64,000 bases of DNA from CAYJEQ01 sp964371155 (GTDB lineage Bacteria; Bacillota; Clostridia; Oscillospirales; Ruminococcaceae): the NCBI GenBank assembly GCA_964371155.1, contig CAYJLI010000001.1, forward strand, positions 1 through 64,000, given 5' to 3'. Shown in pieces: positions 25,074-33,083 of the stretch. How positions within the stretch are numbered: position 1 is the first letter of the stretch; the number at the start of each line of letters is the position of its first letter. The notes below the pieces were generated by a model. That model ran no database searches, was not told the origin of the DNA, and was given only the letters and a program-made list of their open reading frames with translations. Made by a program: the position numbers and the translations under genes.

Positions 25074-26237
25074 CTAAAGAGCAGTTTTGGTTCTTGGGTC
25101 GTTTTCAAATTTTGCTTTAAGTGTTTCAAGCTCATCATGGCAGCTGTGAAGCTTATTCACAACATCAATCTGCTGTGGACAGACCTGTTCACACTTAAGG
25201 CAAGCAATGCAATTTGGTGGTTTATTCTCTTTGGAAAAATACACATGGTATTCATTAAAACTGCGCCAGTCATTCCCGAATGTCTTATATAAATTATATA
25301 TCTTAAATACCGAGGGTATCTCTACATCGCATGGACATGGCATACAATATCCACATTCCGTACATGGTACGGTGGATATTTCGCTCATTTTTTCATAAAC
25401 ACGCTCCACGAGTGCTATTTCCTCACTACTGAGATTTAATTCTTCTTCAAAGAGCGATACATTATCGAGTGTGTGCTCCATATGGGACATGCCCGAGAGT
25501 ATTATCTTTACATTTGGAAGATGGAGAAGCCATTTAAGTGCCCAGGAAGTATGGCTTTTACTCGGTGCGTATTCGGTGAATATTTTTCCGATATCTTCGG
25601 GTAAATTTGATAGAAAGCCACCCCTTGTAGGCTCCATAACCACGCAGGGAATGTCCCTTTTTTCGAGTATGTCATACAGATATTTTGCGTCCATCATTTT
25701 GTAATCTATATAGTTTAGCTGAATTTGCGCAAAATCCCATTCATAGCCATCCACTATTTCCTCAAAGCTCTGATTATTGTCGTGAAAAGAAAAGCCTATA
25801 TATTTTATCTTTCCCTCGGCTCTTTTTTCCTCTAAGAAACTAAAGACATCTAATGCCTTACATTTATCATACCGTTCCTTATTGATGGCGTGTATTAGAT
25901 AAAAGTCTATACAATCGGTTTGTAGCCGCTTTAGTTGCAAGTTTAGCGCTTTTTCCATGTCTTCTTTTGAATTTATAAGCCATATTGGCAGTTTCGAGGC
26001 AAGGTAAAAACTTTCTCGAGGATATTTTTGCATTGCTTCGCCTAAAAACTCCTCCGATTCGCCGCCATGATATGCATAGGCAGTGTCGTAGTAATTCACC
26101 CCATGCTCATAGGCGTAGTCAATCATCCTTGCCGCATGCTCCCTATCTATTTTTTCATCTTTCACAGGAAGTCGCATACAGCCAAAACCAATTTTGGATA
26201 TATCTAAGTTTAGCTTAGATAGTTTTGACATTTTCAT
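25074..26237 (-). CDS. aldo/keto reductase with C-terminal [4Fe-4S] ferredoxin domain
   Basis: The N-terminal TIM barrel has the aldo/keto reductase tetrad: Asp51, Tyr56, Lys82 and His116 (in YDTAYAYHGG, ASKLP and LIHAIN). From about residue 295, two clusters CTECGYCMPCPCDVEIP and CIACLKCEQVCPQQIDV indicate [4Fe-4S] binding. This architecture is common in anaerobes, where it may couple NADPH or ferredoxin to carbonyl reduction; substrates are unknown. AAAGGGGGTAAGG precedes the ATG. It is a single gene, 94 bases upstream of the nucleoside ABC operon. Confidence 0.92.
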   Translation of the reverse strand: MKMSKLSKLNLDISKIGFGCMRLPVKDEKIDREHAARMIDYAYEHGVNYYDTAYAYHGGESEEFLGEAMQKYPRESFYLASKLPIWLINSKEDMEKALNLQLKRLQTDCIDFYLIHAINKERYDKCKALDVFSFLEEKRAEGKIKYIGFSFHDNNQSFEEIVDGYEWDFAQIQLNYIDYKMMDAKYLYDILEKRDIPCVVMEPTRGGFLSNLPEDIGKIFTEYAPSKSHTSWALKWLLHLPNVKIILSGMSHMEHTLDNVSLFEEELNLSSEEIALVERVYEKMSEISTVPCTECGYCMPCPCDVEIPSVFKIYNLYKTFGNDWRSFNEYHVYFSKENKPPNCIACLKCEQVCPQQIDVVNKLHSCHDELETLKAKFENDPRTKTAL

Positions 26238-26694
26238 AGCCCTTACCCCCTTTATGGATTTAATTTATCCTAATGCAGTGTAGGAAATTTTTGTGTTCAC
26301 TTTGCGATGTCGACAACTTCAGCAGTGGAGTACACTGGAAAGTTATCTTAAATTATTAACACTAATTCTTTTTTAATTAGTACATTTAATAATAACATAT
26401 TTTTTCACCAGAAAAAAGCCTAAATCAGCCAAATATGAATTTTTTTTTAGAATTTTTTTGCTTTTTAGTGATAATTTTAGCTTTGCGGCTAATTTGTATA
26501 TATTAAAATGTTAAAACAATATATAAATGATGTTAAAATAATCTTTATTGACCTTTTAAACAATTTGGGGTAAAATATACTGGTGTAATTATGCTGTTTT
26601 TCAGCTTAATTTGAAATTTGTAGGAAAATCTCTGCGTATTTATAACCCTTTAAATGGTTATTTTATGCCTTAATAGAAAGGATTTAGCATAATT
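26238..26694. other. 457-base intergenic region between divergent genes
   Basis: This very AT-rich stretch holds the promoters of the aldo/keto reductase (left) and rpe (right, 26548-26576). I see no small gene, riboswitch or conserved hairpin in it. Confidence 0.55.
26548..26576 (+). promoter_or_regulatory. probable sigma-A promoter of rpe
   Basis: TTGACC at 26548-26553 and TAAAAT at 26571-26576 are separated by exactly 17 bases. Confidence 0.65.
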
Positions 26695-27354
26695 ATGGAT
26701 ATTTTAATTTCACCATCAATGTTATCATGTGATTTTTCGAAGATGGGCGAAGAAGCTTTGGCTATGGTTAATGCTGGGGCGGACATGCTTCATTTAGATA
26801 TTATGGATGGGCATTTTGTGCCAAACCTTACATTTGGCGCACCGATTATAAGCAAGCTTAGGCCTATTACCAATGCAGTTTTTGACACTCATCTCATGAT
26901 TTCAAATCCGATAGATTACATAGAAGATTTTGCCAAGGCAGGCTGCGACATAATCACATTCCATCTCGAAAGCAATAGCGACACTCTGGGGACAATACAA
27001 AAGATTAAGTCGTATGGAAAAAAAGCCGGTATATCGATAAAACCAAAAACAAGCCACGAAGCGATACTGCCGTATCTTTCGGAGCTTGATTTAGTGCTTA
27101 TTATGACGGTTGAACCAGGTTTTGGTGGGCAAAAATTCATGGAAGACATGATGCCTAAGATAGAAGCGATAAGGCTTGCCGCTGATAAAATCGGCAAAAC
27201 CGACCTTTTAATAGAGGTCGATGGTGGTATATCTGAAAAAACAGCCAAAACTGTTGTAGATGCAGGCGCTAATCTGCTTGTGGCAGGCTCTGCGCTATTT
27301 TCGCAACCCGATTATAAGCTTGCAATAGCCAATCTGCGCAAATCTGCGGTTTAG
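26695..27354 (+). CDS. rpe: ribulose-phosphate 3-epimerase
   Basis: It interconverts ribulose 5-phosphate and xylulose 5-phosphate in the pentose phosphate pathway. The 219-aa TIM barrel has all signatures: ISPSMLSCDFSKMG, LHLDIMDGHFVPNLTFG with the catalytic and metal Asp/His residues, DTHLMI, VEPGFGGQKF and EVDGGI, ending with AGSALF. AGAAAGG lies 13 bases before the ATG, a long spacing. A sigma-A promoter is seen about 120 bases upstream. It stands alone, convergent with the MecA-like gene. Confidence 0.96.
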   Translation: MDILISPSMLSCDFSKMGEEALAMVNAGADMLHLDIMDGHFVPNLTFGAPIISKLRPITNAVFDTHLMISNPIDYIEDFAKAGCDIITFHLESNSDTLGTIQKIKSYGKKAGISIKPKTSHEAILPYLSELDLVLIMTVEPGFGGQKFMEDMMPKIEAIRLAADKIGKTDLLIEVDGGISEKTAKTVVDAGANLLVAGSALFSQPDYKLAIANLRKSAV

Positions 27355-27389
27355 CTATAAGCTTTGTATAGAAATATCTCATTAATATT

Positions 27390-27962
27390 TTAGGATAGAT
27401 AATAGGCTATTTTGTCTATCGCATTATCTATCACCACTGCTGTGCCATGCTCTTTTGTTTGGGAAACTATCACTTCGTTTTGCCCTAAAAGCGGTGCAAA
27501 TTCTTTTAAAAATTCTACCGCCACTCCTTCGGCACAGTCTATTGGATATATTATAAGTCTGTAATTCTCCTCGTATTTATATATCGAGCTTTTAAATATT
27601 CTATGGCAATGCTGTTTAAAGAGCATCACCGAAGCATTTATCACATCGTCGATATCTTCAAAGACAAATACTGCTGGTTCACACACCGAGCCCACTCCGC
27701 CCTCAGTGAGTTTATATGAGGGTATTGCGGTGAAATACACTGCGGCGCCGCCTGTGTCGGTGGGATATATTTCGATATGCATTTTGCTTTTAGGATAATC
27801 AAAATCCACTTCTTCCCTACCCTTTTCAAGCAGACAGGTTATTGTTTCGGCTATGGTAGGAGAGCCTAAGAAAAGCTCGCTAAGCGATATATTCATATCA
27901 TCCATATCCTCGGTACTCAGTATTATCAAAAGTTTCATTTTTTCAATTAATTTAATCATCAT
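27390..27962 (-). CDS. mecA: MecA-like adaptor protein
   Basis: This 190-aa protein resembles ClpC adaptor MecA: an N-terminal region with STEDMDDMNISLSELFLGSP followed by LLEKGREEVDFDYPKSKMHIEIYP, an acidic middle, and a C-terminal domain with FEDIDDVINAS and KSSIYKYEENYRLIIYP. It would deliver substrates to ClpC. AAAGGAG lies about 10 bases before the first of two ATGs at 27962. Overall similarity is moderate, so function is likely rather than certain. It is divergent from the Rnf-like operon. Confidence 0.68.
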   Translation of the reverse strand: MMIKLIEKMKLLIILSTEDMDDMNISLSELFLGSPTIAETITCLLEKGREEVDFDYPKSKMHIEIYPTDTGGAAVYFTAIPSYKLTEGGVGSVCEPAVFVFEDIDDVINASVMLFKQHCHRIFKSSIYKYEENYRLIIYPIDCAEGVAVEFLKEFAPLLGQNEVIVSQTKEHGTAVVIDNAIDKIAYYLS

Positions 27963-28064
27963 ATAATATATACTCCTTTTTTGGGAGAAAAATTCAGTGA
28001 AAACTCGGTTAGGAGGTGCCACCCAAAAGTGCTTAATTTTCATATTAAAAAAGGTATTTACCTT

Positions 28065-29129
28065 ATGCAGAATAAAGAACCTGCGTTATCAAAAGGTTAT
28101 AGAGAATTTATAGACCATGAGCGGGATATAAAATATATTAATGGTAGGCGTCAGGAAACCGCACTCGCAACCCTCTCTGTGGACGGGATTATGTCGATAT
28201 GCGAGCAGGCAAATATAACCGACGATTGCGATAATGTACTGCTATATCAAAAGCTTTTGGATGCAAAGAACATAAAAATAGAAAAAATCATGGTAGATGC
28301 CATCGATGACGAACCATATATATCCACCCAAACCTCGGCTGTTCTACATATGCCGGAGGATGTAGTTGGTGGGCTTGAAGTAGTTAAAAAAATACTCGAC
28401 TGCAAAGAAAGTTACATTGCCATCTATAAGGAAATGGGTGAAATATCAGTTAAAATACCCAAGAATGTATTGGATATTCCTGTTAAAAAAATTGGTGGGA
28501 AATATCCTACGAGATATTATAATGAAAGTGATGTAAGTAGTGAAAATGTACTGCGCATAGGGGCTACCACGCTCATTCATTTATATCGTGCTATAAAATA
28601 TTCCAGAATTCAGACCACTGCTTTTATCACTGTTGCAGGCAGCTGTATATATTCACCTGTGAATATGGAAGTTCCACTTGGGATGACTGTTACACAGATA
28701 CTTCAGCGATGCGGTGTTAGGTTTGAGCCGATACGAATTGTCGTGGGTGGGTCTATGACAGGTGTCAGCATCACCGATACCGATTCAACAGTAATAACTT
28801 CTACAACAAGGGCGGTTCTCGCCTTTAAAGAGCAGTTTAAAAAATATAATTTAACCTGTATTGGATGTGGAAAATGCATATCGGACTGTCCCATTAATTT
28901 ATCCCCGATGTATATATATAAATACATACAAAGCAATCTTCAAGGTAGGCTTAAGGATTATGATGTGAGCAGTTGCATCGGTTGTGGCATATGTACATAT
29001 GTATGCCCAGCAAAGCTCAGTATATCCGATACCATCTATCGTTATGCACGTCAGGAAAAAGTTAAAAAACAGAAACAAAATATTTTAAAAGATAATACGC
29101 CAAATTCAGGCAAGAGTATGGAGGTTTAG
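28065..29129 (+). CDS. rnfC: RnfC-like protein, N-terminally reduced, two [4Fe-4S] motifs
   Basis: This 354-aa protein aligns with the RnfC part after its nucleotide loop. The stretch VDAIDDEPYISTQTSAVLHM corresponds to the canonical INGAECEPYLT...; an SLBB-like beta domain follows (ITVAGSCIYSPVNMEVPLGM), then two ferredoxin motifs, CIGCGKCISDCP and CIGCGICTYVCP. Missing are the N-terminal barrel-sandwich domain and the glycine-rich loop (GLGGAGFPT in normal RnfC) that contacts NADH/FMN. AAAAAGG lies about 10 bases before the ATG at 28065; the upstream frame from a TTG at 27981 adds no domain. It is the first gene of an rnfC-D-E-A operon. Confidence 0.8.
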   Translation: MQNKEPALSKGYREFIDHERDIKYINGRRQETALATLSVDGIMSICEQANITDDCDNVLLYQKLLDAKNIKIEKIMVDAIDDEPYISTQTSAVLHMPEDVVGGLEVVKKILDCKESYIAIYKEMGEISVKIPKNVLDIPVKKIGGKYPTRYYNESDVSSENVLRIGATTLIHLYRAIKYSRIQTTAFITVAGSCIYSPVNMEVPLGMTVTQILQRCGVRFEPIRIVVGGSMTGVSITDTDSTVITSTTRAVLAFKEQFKKYNLTCIGCGKCISDCPINLSPMYIYKYIQSNLQGRLKDYDVSSCIGCGICTYVCPAKLSISDTIYRYARQEKVKKQKQNILKDNTPNSGKSMEV

Positions 29130-29132
29130 GAT

Positions 29133-30119
29133 TTGAAATTAATAATAAATGCCCCTCCACACATTAGAATTCCCGATTCAAACAGAACACTTATGTTTGA
29201 TGTGATTATAGCCCTTGCGCCCATATATGCTCTTGCATATTATTACTATGGTATGAGGACTTTAATTCTTGCTTTTATAGGTGTGCTGACTTGCTTTATA
29301 CTTGATAAACTATGCATTGTTATAAGAGGTGGGAAACATTCGCTGAGGGATCTCTCTCCAGTTGTTACAGGGCTTATAATACCGCTGTTTATGCCGGCTT
29401 CAATCGACTTTTCAGCTGTTATAATTGCTTCTGTATTTGCGATGGTAGTTGCAAAGCATCCCTTTGGTGGAGTGGGTGAAAATATATTTAACCCCGCCGC
29501 CGCAGGAATTGCCTTTACTATTATATGCTACCCATCACAAATGTTTGCATACCCCACGCCGCATATTCATCTTCCTTTGGATTTTGCTGTTGAGGCGAGG
29601 ACAACACTTAGCACAATTCACACCCTCAAACTCGGAGGCATCCCTGGAATTAATTATACCGACATGCTCTTTGGCAACTTTGCCGGAGCGCTTGGAAGCA
29701 CTTGTATTTTGGTGCTTATTAGCTGCTTTATATACCTTTTAGTTAGACAAGCTACGGGGATTTTTACCACCTCTGCATATATTGTGGCGGTGGCGCTTGT
29801 GGCGATAATTTTCCCAAGGAATGGGATGGATATAGTGCAGTCGCTCCTATATGAGCTTATGAGCGGAAGCTTAATTTTAGGCTGTGTATTTTTACTAAAC
29901 GACCCCGTAACCTCTCCTAAGCGAGATTCTTCACGTATGATTTATGGATTTTGCACCGGTATTATGGTTATGCTCTTTAGGCATTATGGAAGTTTTGATG
30001 ACGGCGTAGTTTTTGCTATATTATTTGCAAATTCCTTTGTCGGCATGATTGATAAATACAGCGAACAAAACGCAAAGCATGCGAGAAGGAGGTTTGCCCG
30101 TGAAAGCAGAAAATCTTAG
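29133..30119 (+). CDS. rnfD: RnfD-like membrane protein with altered flavinylation motif
   Basis: The 328-aa membrane protein carries RnfD/NqrB landmarks: LRDLSPVVTGLIIPLFMPAS (71-90) and AKHPFGGVGENIFNPAAAG (107-125), then about eight hydrophobic segments and the late LNDPVTSPKRDSSRMIYG. In place of the covalent-FMN motif (S/T-G-A-T) is ARTTLSTIHTL at 155-165, so Gly-Ala is lost although Thr161 could still be present. The start is a TTG with GGAGG 8 bases upstream. It follows rnfC by 3 bases and overlaps the rnfE-like gene by 20. Confidence 0.85.
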   Translation: MKLIINAPPHIRIPDSNRTLMFDVIIALAPIYALAYYYYGMRTLILAFIGVLTCFILDKLCIVIRGGKHSLRDLSPVVTGLIIPLFMPASIDFSAVIIASVFAMVVAKHPFGGVGENIFNPAAAGIAFTIICYPSQMFAYPTPHIHLPLDFAVEARTTLSTIHTLKLGGIPGINYTDMLFGNFAGALGSTCILVLISCFIYLLVRQATGIFTTSAYIVAVALVAIIFPRNGMDIVQSLLYELMSGSLILGCVFLLNDPVTSPKRDSSRMIYGFCTGIMVMLFRHYGSFDDGVVFAILFANSFVGMIDKYSEQNAKHARRRFARESRKS

Positions 30120-30738
30120 AAGATATAAGCTTAACAGTAATATTTTAAGCGGTATTTTTCACAAAAACCCCCTCTTGGTATTGGGTCTGGGACTAACTTT
30201 TGCAGTGGCAGCCGCAACTGAACTCAAACATGCTGCCGCAATTTCTATTGCAATTTATTTTACACTCGTGCCCACTGCAATAATATCTTCACTACTGCCT
30301 AAGAGTATGTTTTCATATATTAAAAATATTATTTTGGTGCTAATTGCCGCTGCTGCTCTACTGCTTGCAAGCTATCCAATATCAAGCATAGACCCAGCGA
30401 TATTTGACTCCCTTGGAATGTATTTCCCCATCCTTACTGCAAATTCACTCGTTGTGTCAAAATATATTCAGCATGGGGTTGTTGGCAGGCCTTTTGTTGC
30501 TTTCACCGATGCAACAAAATCGGCTGTTGGTTACTCACTTGCTTTATTAGCTATAAGTGCAGTAAGAGAATATTTTGGTGCCGGAACTCTTTGGGGAGTG
30601 GATGCCGATGCGGTATTTGTTATGCCCGCTTTGCTTTTACCATTTATGGGATTTATTATAGTTGGTTTTTTTGCCGCTTTTTTCAGGCAGTTTGACCGCT
30701 TAATTCGCAGACAAATCTATCTTTCCAGCAAAAAATAA
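30100..30738 (+). CDS. rnfE: RnfE-like membrane protein lacking Fe-S cysteines
   Basis: This 212-aa, six-helix protein fits RnfE/NqrD. KNPLLVLGLGLTFAVA corresponds to the canonical NPVLVQLLGLCP, and LGMYFPILTANSLVV to LGIFIPLIVVNC. The two cysteines that would bind the shared [2Fe-2S] cluster are Thr33 and Ser116, and the protein contains no cysteine at all. The later SAVREYFGAGTLWG is a strong family mark. The start is GTG at 30100 with AAGGAGG 7 bases upstream, within the rnfD-like gene. Confidence 0.85.
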   Translation: MKAENLRRYKLNSNILSGIFHKNPLLVLGLGLTFAVAAATELKHAAAISIAIYFTLVPTAIISSLLPKSMFSYIKNIILVLIAAAALLLASYPISSIDPAIFDSLGMYFPILTANSLVVSKYIQHGVVGRPFVAFTDATKSAVGYSLALLAISAVREYFGAGTLWGVDADAVFVMPALLLPFMGFIIVGFFAAFFRQFDRLIRRQIYLSSKK

Positions 30739-30750
30739 GGAGGCAAGTTT

Positions 30751-31341
30751 ATGGATATAGTAAGCTTTATAATTACCATGCTCGTAGCAATGGCAGCTGA
30801 AAACGCCATATTTGCCAAAGGGCTTGGCACGAGTAAGATGCTTTTTGAAATTGAGAGTATATCTACTACCATTAAATTCGGTGGCATGATAACACTTATC
30901 ACTACTCTCTCTTCACTGATAAGCTTCAATATAAATAATTTCACCAGAGCATTTGATATGAGGATATATCATAGAGGTATCCTCTTTTGCATTGCTGTTT
31001 GTATAGTATATGGAATTGTTTGTACTATAATGAGAAGTATAGATTTAAAAATGTTTAGGCGTTACAGGCTTATGCTTGCCATTGCTTCTTTTAATTCCTC
31101 GGTGCACGGTGCACTTGTACTTGCGGCAATGAGAAATCTTAATTTGTTCGACACCATCGCCTATGCACTCGGCTCGGGAATAGGCTTTACAATAGCACTT
31201 ATACTCATATATAATTGTAAGCAACGACTTTTAATTGCAAATATACCACAAACATTCAGAGGTTTGCCAATTACGCTTATTTATATAGGCATACTTAGTT
31301 TAGCAATATATGGCTTGATAGGTTATCAGCTTCCATCATAA
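30751..31341 (+). CDS. rnfA: RnfA-like membrane protein lacking Fe-S cysteines
   Basis: The 196-aa protein has the six-helix RnfA/NqrE layout. Without gaps, ENAIFAKGLGTSKML (17-31) aligns with NNIVLSRFLGICPFL, putting Ser28 at the cluster cysteine, and the second site FNSSVHG has Ser116 where TNC is normal. The C-terminal IANIPQTFRGLPITLIYIG is typical. Cysteines exist elsewhere (80, 84, 91, 156) but not at ligand positions. AAGGAGG precedes the ATG. It is the last rnf gene; neither rnfG nor rnfB follows. Confidence 0.85.
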   Translation: MDIVSFIITMLVAMAAENAIFAKGLGTSKMLFEIESISTTIKFGGMITLITTLSSLISFNINNFTRAFDMRIYHRGILFCIAVCIVYGIVCTIMRSIDLKMFRRYRLMLAIASFNSSVHGALVLAAMRNLNLFDTIAYALGSGIGFTIALILIYNCKQRLLIANIPQTFRGLPITLIYIGILSLAIYGLIGYQLPS

Positions 31342-31345
31342 ATTT

Positions 31346-31367
31346 ATCTTTTTATCCCTAAAAAGAT
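31346..31367 (+). other. hairpin after the Rnf-like genes
   Basis: ATCTTTTTA and TAAAAAGAT form a perfect 9-bp stem with a 4-base loop, 5 bases after the rnfA-like stop. No T-run follows, so it may be a processing or partial termination site before the next gene. Confidence 0.4.
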
Positions 31368-31463
31368 GAGAATGTAAAAACTCTCCCTGTTATAAAACAA
31401 ATCTAAAATAAATGCTTTGTTTTTATTTTAGTTATTATATTTCTTAAAGGAATGGTTGTAAAT

Positions 31464-32654
31464 ATGCAGAAACGAAAAAAAATAAAGAGATATAATTATG
31501 GGCGCAGCTCACGGATACAATTGCTTTTCGCAAGATTTTCGAGGGTTTTATTGGCTATTGGTATACTTTCTGTGGCGGCATTTATAGGTTGGAGCCTTTA
31601 TGAGCCTGTTTATGATTTTGTGATGGGACTTACCATTGAAGATATAGAGCCTCACTCCTCTATTGCAAGCTCTGAAGAGCAGTCAAATTCCTCCTCGGAA
31701 GAATCTTCTGGTGCTATCCAAGGCTCCGTTTTAAATAATGAAAACAATTATGATAATGTTTTATACCTTGATATGCCCACCATTCTTAATCCTGAGCTTC
31801 TTACAGCTGAGATAGCCTCTGCTCATTCGGATGGTATAACCGCTGTTGCTCTGCCTATTAAGGAAAGTGGTGGCGCTGTCCATATTCCATCCAATCACCC
31901 ATATGCCTCCCCATCGATTTCCGAGGGAGTTAATGAGTATTTAGTAGGAATTAACACGCTTAAATCAGAGGATTTCACCCTGATAGGACGCATAAATGCA
32001 TTTGATGACTCCGCCGCCGCAAGGCAGATTACGGACGAAAATATAACATATTTAAACAGTGGCTATTCTTGGGTGGACACCTCCCTTGCAAACGGTGGTA
32101 CACAGTGGCTAAATCCATATAGTGACAAGGCAGGGGATTATATAAAGACTCTTTCTCTTGAAGCTGCCGATTTGGGTATGGATGCAATTTTACTTGAAAG
32201 TTTCCATTTCCCAAGAGGTGAAGCCCTTGAAACCGCAAATTATGGAACTATTGCCACTGCTTCAAGGGACATCGCACTTGCAGAGCTATCGGGTGAAATT
32301 GAAACTGCTCTATCTGAAGTTGGTGCAACTTTATTTGTGCACACATACGCAGTTGATATAATGTATCACAATAATATGCTCTATGGTGCGGGTGCTATAA
32401 ATGCAGTGGGTGAAAATATGTGGCTGGATTTATCCCTCATTGGAGTGGTGAAAGATCAGGTTGTAAATAATAATCCACTGCCAGTACTTGAGCAGCTTTT
32501 AGTATTTACCTCCCATGTGGATAAAGGGAATTCTATTGCTGTATTTAGTGGAGTTAGTCCTTTTACCGCACTCTCATACGATGAAGATGAAAAAAATGAG
32601 CAGATAGAGCTTGCAAAACAAGCAGGATTTGCACTGACTTCTATGTACTATTAG
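31464..32654 (+). CDS. membrane-anchored DUF4015-like glycosidase-fold protein
   Basis: A basic cytoplasmic head and one transmembrane helix (about 31-50) are followed by a Ser/Glu-rich linker and an extracellular TIM-barrel-like domain. The segment WLNPYSDKAGDYIKTLSLEA and the next AADLGMDAILLESFHFPRGE match the DUF4015 (putative glycoside hydrolase) pattern, but the usual QFDYVRFP motif is LLESFHFPRG, so one acidic residue has moved or been lost. Enzyme activity is uncertain. AAAGGA lies 12 bases before the ATG at 31464; an in-frame ATG at 31452 is too close to it. It may be cotranscribed with the Rnf-like genes. Confidence 0.72.
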   Translation: MQKRKKIKRYNYGRSSRIQLLFARFSRVLLAIGILSVAAFIGWSLYEPVYDFVMGLTIEDIEPHSSIASSEEQSNSSSEESSGAIQGSVLNNENNYDNVLYLDMPTILNPELLTAEIASAHSDGITAVALPIKESGGAVHIPSNHPYASPSISEGVNEYLVGINTLKSEDFTLIGRINAFDDSAAARQITDENITYLNSGYSWVDTSLANGGTQWLNPYSDKAGDYIKTLSLEAADLGMDAILLESFHFPRGEALETANYGTIATASRDIALAELSGEIETALSEVGATLFVHTYAVDIMYHNNMLYGAGAINAVGENMWLDLSLIGVVKDQVVNNNPLPVLEQLLVFTSHVDKGNSIAVFSGVSPFTALSYDEDEKNEQIELAKQAGFALTSMYY

Positions 32655-32740
32655 TTTTTGCAGAAACAATTAAGGCTAATTTTCCTACAAATTTATATTT
32701 TTTATGTCTGCTATTTACTTTCGTGTCCTAAAGTGTTAAT

Positions 32741-32767
32741 ATATATATGATGGATTTTCATATATAT
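32741..32767. promoter_or_regulatory. inverted repeat upstream of yerC
   Basis: ATATATATGA and TCATATATAT form a 10-bp perfect dyad with a 7-base centre, 20 bases before the yerC start. It may be an operator, but AT repeats make chance possible. Confidence 0.3.
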
Positions 32768-32786
32768 TAGATTGGGAGGATTGCAA

Positions 32787-33083
32787 ATGAGTTATAGTGA
32801 TAAAATCAAAGGTGCTGAGCTTGAACTTCTCTACAAAGCTGTGCTTTCACTTGAAACTGAGGATGAGTGCCATAAGTTTTTTGATGATCTCTGCACCGTC
32901 CCCGAGCTCAAGGCTCTTTCACAGCGTTTACAAGTTGCTAAGATGCTCTTAGAACATATGGTATACAGCGATATTGTGGCTGCTACTGGAGCGAGTACTG
33001 CTACAATAAGCAGGGTAAATCGTTGTTTAAATTACGGTTCGGATGGCTATAAAGAAGTTCTTGAAAGGTTGAGCGAAAAATAA
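32787..33083 (+). CDS. YerC/YecD family TrpR-like regulator
   Basis: This 98-aa DNA-binding protein belongs to the TrpR-related YerC family. The core is LCTVPELKALSQRLQVAKML followed by the helix-turn-helix YSDIVAATGASTATISRVNR, ending CLNYGSDGYKEVLERL. Its targets are not known. GGGAGG lies 8 bases before the ATG at 32787; an upstream TTG in frame is less likely. Its stop overlaps the methyltransferase start (TAATG), and hslO follows, giving a three-gene unit. Confidence 0.92.
   Translation: MSYSDKIKGAELELLYKAVLSLETEDECHKFFDDLCTVPELKALSQRLQVAKMLLEHMVYSDIVAATGASTATISRVNRCLNYGSDGYKEVLERLSEK

Noticed and set aside
31342..32654. RnfG or RnfB hidden after the rnfA-like gene
   Set aside because: The following gene is a membrane-anchored glycosidase-like protein with no FMN-attachment or ferredoxin motifs, and no other frame of suitable size exists there.
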